A model generated the notes under the pieces. The model saw only the letters and a list, made by a program, of their open reading frames with translations, did not search any database and was not told the origin of the DNA. A stretch of DNA of 64,000 nt, taken from the NCBI RefSeq assembly GCF_900660635.1, contig NZ_LR215031.1, forward strand, positions 186,001-250,000, written 5' to 3'. Below are positions 1 through 7,909 of this stretch, in pieces; the stretch's first letter is position 1; each line of letters opens with the position of its first letter. The DNA is from Mycoplasmopsis gallopavonis. GTDB lineage: Bacteria > Bacillota_I > Bacilli_A > Mycoplasmatales > Metamycoplasmataceae. The translations under genes were made by a program, and so were the position numbers.

Positions 1-1
1 G

Positions 2-115
2 GCTTTTCTTTTCTTTTTAATTATTGAGTTATCACTTTGATTTATTAAAGAAAAGCAAATATTTTCTCAGCTACTTTTACCAATTATCAGATTGAAACAA
101 AAACAACAAGAATAA
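2..115 (+). CDS. C-terminal end of an upstream membrane protein (partial)
   Basis: An open frame runs in from the window edge and ends at a TAA at 113-115. The visible residues form a hydrophobic helix (AFLFFLIIELSLWF, with Trp from TGA) followed by a basic, Gln-rich tail (RLKQKQQE). That is typical of the last transmembrane segment and cytosolic tail of a membrane protein. The stop codon lies in the loop of the following terminator hairpin. Only 37 residues are visible and no family can be named. The call rests on the open frame, the composition and the terminator position. Confidence 0.45.
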
Positions 116-129
116 ATCTTGTTGTTTTT
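99..129. terminator. bidirectional intrinsic terminator between convergent genes
   Basis: A perfect 12-bp stem (99-110 with 118-129) with a 7-base loop. It has T-rich 3' flanks in both directions and lies between the plus-strand gene ending at 115 and the minus-strand gene ending at 139. Confidence 0.8.
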
Positions 130-138
130 TAGTGCAAA

Positions 139-1467
139 TTATTTAACTAGAAATCCTGGTTCAGACTCAGGATATAACTTTTGAAATGTTTTTATAAATG
201 ATTTACCTGAATTTTCTCGTTCAAAGTTTCCGATGATATCATAAGTTAGATTTGATCAACTTTCTGCTATTTTTGCATTAGTTCTTGTTGCAAGAATAGA
301 TTTAAAAACATCCTGTTCTTTTTCACTAATTCTTGTTGGTAATCATAATCCATCTTCATTAGTTGAAGCAGTTTTAATTCAAAGATTGGTGCGATAATTT
401 CCTATAACTACCCCTGAAGAACCTTCTGGAAAGTTTGTTGCCTTGATTTTAAAATTAGTTGAAAAATCAATATAATTTTGACCATTTATTTTTAAGAGTC
501 TTTGATCAATTAAGAATGAATTTGTAAATTCAGGTCATAAAACTTTGTTGTAACCATCTTTTTTATAAAGAAGTTTATATCCTCTATTAGGATTGCTTAT
601 ACTTTTATAAACAGTTTGATTGTTAGCATTTTTATCAAAATATCCAAGTTGATTATCGAGTTCATTTTGAGAAAAAAGAATATTATCTTGTCAATCGGTA
701 CTTGTAAAAAGTTTTGCATCTTCTGGTGTAGCAAAATTAACCTCAACAATTGCATAGTCTAAATAACTATGCAATTCAATATTTTGATAATCCTCAGGTA
801 ATAGAGCTTTAAATGGTTCTAAATTAGTATCTCATTGATCTCTTCCGTCTAGAATTACTTTGGCTTCTACTTCTTTTTCTGCGTTATTATTAAAAATTTT
901 GAAAGTAAATTTAGGCAGATCGAATTTACTTACCATTGTATGGCCGGTTGTTAGCATAAATCATTTTGTTGGATATTGATTTGTGTTTTTCGGACTTAAA
1001 AATTCGAAAAAGCGTCCATTGGCTAGCATTCCTTGATTTTCATTGATATCTAGTGTATAACCAACATTATTTTTAGGAGTAGTCACTTCGCTAGCGATTG
1101 TTTCAGTTATTTGATTTTCAGGAGTTTGGGATTTTTTAAAACCATTAATAATTATTGTCAGTTTTCCTTGGGCATAATCAAGAAAATAAAGACCTAATTT
1201 ATAAACCCAATCATTAAGAAGATTTTGATCAGGACTTACATTTTTGAAAAAATTGTTAAATTTCTTGTCTTCTAAATAGAGAATTAAAACACCTTTTTCA
1301 TCAATTGGTTCATAACTTGTTATATATAAATTTTCATAATATTTATAGTTTTTAATTTTGATTAATTGATCAACTTGACTTAAAGTTGCTACTTCACTTG
1401 GTAATAATTTTGCAATTTCCTTTGTATTATATTCAAGATTTTGTGAATTTGATTGAGCATAAAAAAG
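139..1467 (-). pseudogene. DUF31/MIP-like lipoprotein protease, C-terminal fragment (split by IS-A)
   Basis: This is the C-terminal 442 codons of a prolipoprotein whose first 63 residues are at 2799-2990. Removing IS-A and one copy of the 16-bp repeat restores one frame of about 500 residues. The fragment has YPTKWFMLTTGHTM, LDYAIVEVNF and FPEGSSGVV. By my recollection these match the His, Asp and Ser blocks of DUF31 (PF01732), the family of the mycoplasma immunoglobulin protease MIP. It would be a cell-surface serine protease, but the insertion separates it from its lipid-anchor signal. Of the three tandem paralogues it alone keeps His, Asp and Ser. The family call is by eye. Confidence 0.7.
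1452..1467. repeat. left copy of 16-bp direct repeat flanking IS-A
   Basis: The 16 bases ATTGAGCATAAAAAAG recur at 2801-2816. They are the putative target-site duplication of IS-A, and removing one copy restores the lipoprotein frame. This is long for an IS3-type element, where 3-5 bp is usual. Confidence 0.75.
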
Positions 1468-1485
1468 TATATTAGGATAAATAAA

Positions 1486-2745
1486 TTAGACACTTAACGT
1501 CGCATGTGTTGAAAAACCATGTGGCGTTTTTCAATTTAAATTTGATTGAGGTCTTTCGAAGTTATATCAAGAAAAATATTTAGATATGATTGAATTGACT
1601 TCGCTATCTAACATTTTATCAGTTTCATAAAAATCTAATAATTCTCTTTGAATTAATGCAAAAATAAATTCGGAAGGTCTATTTGCTAATGAATTACCTT
1701 TTGGAGACATTGATTGTTTAGTATTTACATTTTTTAAAAATTTAGAAAAGGCAAAATTTGCATATTCAATTCCGTGATCTGAATGAAAAATAGTAGGTTT
1801 GACTTTGTGCTTATCAAGAGTATCTTGAACAAGTTTTATAGTAGATGCAGAATCTCTTATATCAGACAAAGTTCAATTTAAAACAGTGTTACTAAAAGTT
1901 TCGGTGATAACATGAAGAAATCTCATTCCTTCTTTTGTTTTAATAAATTTAATATCTGCGTGTAATTTTTCACCAAAATAATTTGATTTAAAATTTCCTT
2001 GAACTAAATCTGGTGCTCAGATTCTAGAGAATTTTTCCTCTTTATTTTTCTTTGATTTTTTCTTTTGATATGCTCTTGATTTATATTGATTAAATTCATA
2101 ATTTAGTCTAAATAAATATGAAGAAATTCTTTTTTGGTGTGTTAATAAGTATTTTTGATAAAGTTTATCTCTTCCTATAACAAAATTAGAATTTTTAGCT
2201 TCTAAATTAATTCAATTAATTAATTCATCATCAATATATTTCTTTTTGTCAATTTTTTCTTTCTTAGAATAAGAGTAATAAAAAGAAGTTCTATTTAATT
2301 TCAAAACAAATGAAATTTTTGAAATATTTCTAAATTGTTTACTTTTGTCTTCTTTTATTTTTATAATTTTTTCAAAAATTTCTTGTTGTTTTACTCCTCT
2401 TTCTTCCAAAATTTCTTCCATAATATCCTGGTAAAGAGCTCTATCTTCTTCACACAATTCATTGATGCTAACTCTTTTTCTTCTTCCTGAATTAGGTTTT
2501 TTACTTTTACCTGATTTACTTTCTAAATTATTCATGTTGGAATTATATATTTTTATCCAACTCTTTAATAAAGCTTTCGCTCTTCTATAAGGATTTTGAT
2601 GTTTACCTTCTTTTCTTTGTTTTATGATTTGATATCTTTCTCAAAAATCTTCAACAAAAGTAATAATCGCTATTTCAAAACCTTCTTTTTGGTAAATGTG
2701 AATATATTTTAATTTTTGTTCTTTTGTAAATTGTTTTAAACGCAT
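1486..2745 (-). CDS. IS3-family-like DDE transposase of IS-A (419 aa)
   Basis: With UGA as Trp this is one continuous frame from ATG 2745 to TAA 1486-1488. The N-terminus is a basic helix-turn-helix type region followed by a Lys/Arg-rich linker (KSKKPNSGRRKRV). The catalytic core shows HADIKF for the first Asp, HSDHG for the second, and Glu in PSEFIF with exactly 35 residues between them (DD35E). The C-terminus YNFERPQSNLNWKTP is the usual IS3/IS150 end. Most IS3 elements make orfA and orfB joined by a -1 frameshift; here no frameshift is needed. The stop codon lies inside the terminal inverted repeat. Confidence 0.85.
1498..1531 (+). terminator. inward-facing terminator inside IS-A transposase 3' end
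   Basis: On the plus strand a 9-bp stem with two G-U pairs (1498-1506 with 1518-1526) is followed by five T. It overlaps the codons for the C-terminal NWKTP region and would stop transcription entering the IS antisense to the transposase. Confidence 0.6.
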
Positions 2746-2798
2746 AAAAAAGACACACTCCTTTCTTTTTGGAATGTGTCTAATTTTTTTATCCTGAT

Positions 2799-2990
2799 TT
2801 ATTGAGCATAAAAAAGATCAAAATTTTTTCTAAAAAAAGAAATTTCCTTCATAGGTAAATTTGATCTTTTTTCAAAATTTTTTATTTCTTTTGAGTTATC
2901 AAATATGCAACTTGAAACAACTGGAAAAGCACTTGTGACAAGCGATGCACTTAAAGTTATTTTTATTCATTTCTTAATTGTTTTTTTCAT
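2799..2990 (-). pseudogene. DUF31/MIP-like lipoprotein, N-terminal fragment (split by IS-A)
   Basis: ATG at 2990 follows an AGGAG-type site that overlaps the end of the upstream minus-strand gene (3002). The 63 residues start with a lipoprotein signal: MKKTIKKW, a hydrophobic core and the lipobox FPVVSSC with Cys as acceptor. The frame runs to DLFYAQ and meets a TAA right after entering the IS. It is in frame with the fragment at 139-1467. If made, the fragment would be a short lipidated peptide with no protease domain. Confidence 0.75.
2801..2816. repeat. right copy of 16-bp direct repeat flanking IS-A
   Basis: Identical to 1452-1467; see that entry. Confidence 0.75.
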
Positions 2991-3001
2991 CAAATCTCCT
3001 T

Positions 3002-4312
3002 TTAAAATTCCACTTGTTTATTTGGATAAATTTCCTGAATTTTGTTTTTGATACTTTCTTTTAAGTCATATTCAACTTCAAGCCATTTACTTCAAATTTC
3101 TTTTTCAATTTCAGTAAGTTTTCTATTAAAGTATCACTGTTCTAATTTGCTTTTTCTAATTATCGATCAAGCAAAAAAGTTAGACTGTTCAGTAGATTTA
3201 AATCAAATTTGATCATTAATTTTAATCATTTTAGGATAATTTTCATTTCTTTGAGTTTTAATTCCGAAGGTCAAATCTAAATATTTTTGAGAATTAATTT
3301 CAATTAGTTTAGGATCGTCGATAAATGGAATATATCAATCACGAAAAGTTCATAAATTATTATTGTATTCTTTTAATGAGTAATCATTTTGAATTTGTTC
3401 TTGATTGTAATCATAATAAAGTGAGTTAAAAATTTTGTTAGATTTTAAAATATTTGTAAAAAGTTTGGCTTGCTCGCTAGTTTCGAAATTAATTTCTCAT
3501 ACTGCAAAATCGATTAAAGGAAGTACTTTTTCTCCAATTTGCTCTTGGTATTTTGCTAGGTCAATTTTTATCAAGTTTCTTCCATCAATGATTTTGACAG
3601 CATTAATTGAAAGCTCCTCTTCATTTTTAATTAATTTGAATTGGACATTTTCTGAACTTAAATAATTTTTTAATTTAATTGCGGAAGTTCATAAAAATCA
3701 TTTTTTTGGATAGTCATATTCTGAATCTTGAATGTTTGCTATAAAATTTCCGTTAAAAATTTGATCAGAATTTTCTATTTTAAATTGGATTTGATTTTCA
3801 GATTGATGATATTCACTATTTTTATTTCTATCTTTTTTCTTAAATCCTTTGAAGATGAAAGTAGAATGATATATTCGACTGTCTGAAAAAGGAAAGATTA
3901 CTTCTTTAGGATAATTGAAACCTAAATATAAAATCACAATCCCCTCTTCATCTAATGTTTCGATCTTCATTCCTCATTTGTCTTGAAAAATCGGTGAATC
4001 TTTTTTAATCAATAAAAGATTAATGAATTGATAATAGGTTTCTATTTCACTAGGAAAAATTTTTTTGGCTTTTTCTTCAATAAGTTTTAGGTCATCACCA
4101 TTATTCATTTCAGATAATTCAAAGTTAAAGTTTTGATGTAAATTTACTTTTTTAATCTTTAAATTTTTATCTTTCACACCTAAAACTTTATTTAATGAAA
4201 TGTATTTAACATGACTATTGATAGTTGCTCCTACTCCTCATGCTATAGTTAAGAATGCAAAAAATGCTAAAACACCAAATGTAAATTTATATTTTTTAAT
4301 TTTTTCAAACAT
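3002..4312 (-). CDS. membrane-anchored DUF31-like protein, apparently catalytically dead (436 aa)
   Basis: The start ATG at 4312 follows GAGAGG. One N-terminal transmembrane helix (about residues 10-30, FTFGVLAFFAFLTIAWGVGA) without a lipobox Cys suggests a signal anchor. The body is a diverged paralogue of its neighbours: YPKKWFLWTSAIK and LIDFAVWEINF align with the His and Asp blocks of the lipoprotein at 139-2990. The His position is Ile and no GSSG block is visible near the Ser position (ENYPKMIKIND). It is probably a surface protein that kept the fold but not the chemistry. The next gene starts 11 bp downstream and its ribosome binding site overlaps this stop, so the two are co-transcribed. 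Confidence 0.75.
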
Positions 4313-4334
4313 GTAAACCTCTCTATAAAATAAT

Positions 4335-4365
4335 AAAATCCATAGAATCAAGATCTATGGATTTT
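4335..4365 (-). terminator. stem-loop in the leader of the 436-aa gene: terminator of the upstream gene or attenuator
   Basis: A perfect 11-bp stem (4335-4345 with 4355-4365) is followed on the minus strand by TTTTATTATTTT. It lies 90 bp past the stop of the 470-aa gene, and a TATAAT-like box (minus strand, 4391-4396) lies just upstream of it. It may end the upstream message or sit in the 5' leader of the next one. Confidence 0.55.
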
Positions 4366-4453
4366 GTATTTTTATCACTTTTGGCTTTTAATTATATACA
4401 CCAAATATAATAACATAAAAAATTAAAAAAACAATATTTAAAATTTTTTAAAT

Positions 4454-5866
4454 TTACAAAATATAACCTAGTTCTTGATTTGGATATTTTTGATTAAAAA
4501 CTTCTTGAAAAGACTTGTTTTGATTTGTCTTTGTATTTTTTCTAAAAATATCATAAGTGTATTGTGTTAAGAAATTTGAAACTTTATCATTATATTTGTT
4601 TAACAATAAATTTCGAAAATCGTTTTGTGCATTATTTTGATATTTTAAAGGCAATCATCATGATGAATTGTTTTCGACAAAATTCAACAAATATTTTTGA
4701 TTTGAATTAGAATAAATACTTCCAACTATATCTTGATTATCTAAAGGAATAGAAACCTTAAAATTTGTTGATAAATCAATATAAGTTTCACTGTTTATTC
4801 TTAATAAATTTGTTGAATTTTCTAAATTATTTTGAAAATCTGTAAAAAGACTATTATTTATCTTTTTTGAAAGAGCTAAATCAAAATTAAAGAAATTTTT
4901 ATTAAATGTATAAAAGTCTAATTGAGAATCTTTTTGCTTATAAAAACCATTTTCATGATTGTCTTCATTAGATCAAAAAGAAGCTATTTTATCTTTGCTT
5001 GTAAATAATTTTGCTTGTTCTTCATTTTCAAAATTGATTTCCAAAATTAAATAATCTAAAAAAGGTTTTGCTTGAATTTTCTCATTATTTTCTAAAAAAT
5101 AAGAAAGATCTATTTTAGTTTCTCACTGATTCCGTCCATCTAAGAAAAAATGAGCATCAATATTTGTTTTACTAAATTTATTAGCTATTTTTAAATTAAT
5201 TTTTTCTAAATTTAAATTATCTAAGAAGTTTTTTGCACTAGTAATTGCGAATCATTTTGTTGGGTATTGATTTTCATTTTTAGGTTTTAAATAATTAAAA
5301 AATGTCAAATTACCATTAATTGTTTTTTGATTAAAATTGAATGAATATAATAATTGATTATTAGGAGTATTTAATGATGTTTTTTCAATTGTATTATTGT
5401 TTTCTTTATTTCTTTTCTTAAATCCTGTCAGTATAATATTTTTTATTGGTTCTAATTTATTTTTTTGAGATTTTAAAAATAAAATTAAAGCCCCTAATTC
5501 ATCAATAGGTTCAATTGCAATTAAATTGTAATCTTTATATGATTTGATTTGATTAAAAGAGAAAAAAGAATCAATATCAGAAAGATTATTAATTTCACTA
5601 GGTAAAATATTTATTATATTTTTTTCTTTTATTGTATATTCAAATTCTCCGAAATTTTTTAATGTAAATAAATCATATTTTCTTATATTATTTCATTTTT
5701 CTAATTTTGTTTTATTTCAAATTTGAAATTTGTGGTTCTTAATTTCTTTGTTGTTTTTTATTAAAAATATACCAAATGAAACGGTTTCATAAACAAAAAT
5801 ACAAAAACCAAAAAAAATTAAAAATTTTAATATTTTTCAAATATTTGCAATACTTTTTTTAAACAT
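4454..5866 (-). CDS. membrane-anchored DUF31-like protein, apparently catalytically dead (470 aa)
   Basis: First gene of the minus-strand cluster. ATG 5866 follows GAGG at a spacing of 5, and a TATAAT lies at 5905-5910. A hydrophobic stretch after residue 14 (ILKFLIFFGFCIFVYETVSFGIFLI) is the membrane anchor; there is no lipobox Cys. The body has YPTKWFAITSAKNF, where the family His is Lys, LDYLILEINF for the Asp block, and no GSSG at the Ser position (LDNQDIVGS). It shares PLKYQN and YPNQELGY-type C-terminal blocks with the neighbouring paralogues. Probably a surface-exposed non-proteolytic relative. Several in-frame TGA codons are read as Trp. Confidence 0.75.
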
Positions 5867-5904
5867 TTTTCCTCATTTTATAAATTTTTGCCTTTAATTT
5901 TTAA

Positions 5905-5910
5905 ATTATA
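5905..5910 (-). promoter_or_regulatory. -10 box (TATAAT) for the DUF31 paralogue cluster
   Basis: A perfect TATAAT on the minus strand 39 bp upstream of the ATG at 5866, in the divergent intergenic region. No good -35 box is visible, as is common in mollicutes. Confidence 0.5.
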
Positions 5911-6078
5911 AGATTAAATAATTTATTTCTTTTAAAAAAATAAAATAAACTTGTACTGTGGAAAAATAGGTCATCATAAACTTTTGTTTTAGAAGTCAAG
6001 ATTTTATTTTTTTAATAATTTTTTATTCTATTTCTTAAATAATATTATTGTTTCAATAAAATAAAAAAAGAGGAAAAA

Positions 6079-7686
6079 ATGAAACAAGTAAAAAGAATTT
6101 TTAAAGGATTATTTTTAGGCTCAATAGCCATTTTACCTTTAATATCACAAGTTAGTTTATCTCAAAATTTAAATAATATCTCAAAAGAAGAGTTGTTAAA
6201 ATTTTATAAAGAAACTGATTATAGAAAATTTTATGAGGACAACAGAAATGAAGTAGAACAATTTTTTGAAAAAGCAAAAAATAACGAAGAATTAAATTAT
6301 TTATTAAATTCATTGGATGATAGTTTGTCAATAGAAAATTATTTAGATGATATTTCTAAATTAAATTTAAAAGATTTTGACAAAAAAGTATTAACTTTAG
6401 AATTTAAAAGATTTTTTAAAAGAGAATTAATTAAGCAAAGAGAACATAAAACAGGAAGAACGTTTAATAAATGACCTATTAAAAAATTTATAAGTTCAAA
6501 AAGAGAACCGGTAAAAGTATTTGATACTGGTGCTAACTTAAAAGCAAGCAATAAAGAAATAATTAAAAATGGTTTGCATATGTTTAGAATTACAGATAAT
6601 GTTTTTGCTAAAGATGTTAGTTATATTTCTTGAACTAATGAAGAAATTGTGAATTTATTTTTTTCAAGATTTTTAAACAATGATGACCAAGCTTATTCAT
6701 CAAATTTTATAGATTCTAATATCTTCAATGAAAATAACCCAAATTTATTAGAAATAGAATTGGAAAATTTAGAAAGCTCAAAATCAAAATGACGTCACCC
6801 TTTTTTAAGTGGTATAGCGAAAGCTTTAAAAATAACCTATGTATTTGAAAATTTAGGGAAAAAGCTAGAGAATAAACTTAATGAGTGAACTATAAATAAA
6901 CCAGATTTTTTAGAGAAGAGTAGAAATGGTGAATTTTTCATTTTTATGAAATATTTCTATGCAAATGGAAGTAGAAAGTTTACTAGTTTTAAACATTTTT
7001 TAGAAGTAATGAAATCAGAAATGAATATCCCTGCAATAGCTGCAAAAACTACTACTGAAAATATTTTTAATAATCCTGCTATTTCTAAATTTATTCAATC
7101 TTTAAAATCAAATTTTGATAAAACCGGTAAACTTTTATCAAATTTTAAAATAGTATCTAAAGCATTTTCTAAATTTTTCCTTTCTCTTGCTATTTATGAT
7201 TTAATGATAGGATTAAAGGAGTTTATAGAAAACTCTAGTACTGATTATATTAATGTAAAAAGTTTCTATAATATTATTACTTATTCTTCTGCTTTTATGC
7301 TTTCACTAGCATCAGCAAGTAATTCTGTTCCTTTGGTTGGTCAACTTGTGTCATTGGCAATTTTATCTTTAGATATTGCTTTAAAGACAATTAAAGTAGG
7401 AAATGGTCACACTTTTTATGAAAACTTTAATGATCATGGGTTAAATGATTGAGAATATCAATTAAAAAATAATTTTGATAATATGCTATATTGAGCAATT
7501 TCTTACAGTGATAATTTTAGAAAAGGTGTTACATGGAAAGTAACAGATGGATGATTTTCTTTTCCAGATTTATACATAGCAACCACAGAAGAAGAGAATA
7601 ATGATTTCCCTTATTGAAAATATAAATACAAATGATTGTCTCCTGGTAATGAGTTTAATTTTGGTAATAAAATTCCATCTCCATAA
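6079..7686 (+). CDS. secreted or surface protein of unknown function (535 aa)
   Basis: ATG 6079 follows AAAGAGG. The N-terminus has a typical signal sequence (MKQVKRIFKGLFLGSIAILP, then LISQVSLSQ) without a lipobox Cys, so cleavage by a type I-like peptidase or membrane retention is possible. The middle is acidic, Phe/Lys/Asn-rich and helical. A second hydrophobic region of about 45 residues (FYNIITYSSAFML through LVSLAILSLDIAL, about residues 395-435) could be one hairpin or two membrane helices. The C-terminal 80 residues are rich in Trp, Tyr and Asp. I do not recognise the family. It is a single-gene unit: the DUF31 cluster is divergent and a strong terminator follows. A pore-forming or surface role can only be guessed. 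Confidence 0.75.
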
Positions 7687-7694
7687 AAATAGAT

Positions 7695-7722
7695 AAAAAA
7701 TCTTGCACTAGCAAGATTTTTT
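7695..7722 (+). terminator. intrinsic terminator after the 535-aa secreted protein
   Basis: A 12-bp A/T-flanked stem (7695-7706 with 7711-7722) with loop ACTA and a T7 tail, 8 bases after the stop codon. Confidence 0.85.
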
Positions 7723-7818
7723 TCTTAGCTTAAATTTAATTAATAAAGAAATATTTTTGGATAAAAATAGTCTTTTACTCCTATTTTTAAGGGTTAAAAG
7801 AAAAAAATATTTAATTGT

Positions 7819-7846
7819 TTGGATTAAAAAAATTTCATGTTAAAAT
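7819..7846 (+). promoter_or_regulatory. probable rpoBC promoter
   Basis: TTGGAT (7819-7824), a 16-bp spacer and TAAAAT (7841-7846), preceded by TGT as in an extended -10. It lies 63 bp upstream of the chosen rpoB ATG. Confidence 0.5.
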
Positions 7847-7909
7847 TTATACACTTATTATTTATATGCATATTTGAAAAAATATGAAAATTTAAAGGAG
7901 AGAAGTTTT

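Larger units (their letters stand above)
1468..2800 (-). mobile_element. IS-A, IS3-like insertion sequence (1333 bp)
   Basis: The element is bounded by imperfect inverted repeats of about 22 bp (left TTAGGATAAATAAATTAGAC; the right end matches 20 of 22) and by a 16-bp direct repeat. It has one transposase gene on the minus strand and interrupts a surface lipoprotein gene. The insertion is at the foot of a 13-bp inverted repeat (2810-2822 with 2860-2872), which on the minus strand ends in six T. A second stem-loop with G-U pairs and T5 (1498-1531, plus strand) lies at the transposase 3' end. Sequence and ends differ from IS-B and IS-C. Confidence 0.85.

Noticed and set aside
7874-7909. rpoB start at TTG 7874 adding 12 residues
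   Set aside because: ATG 7910 has AAAGGAGAG at proper spacing; the upstream codons contain that site.
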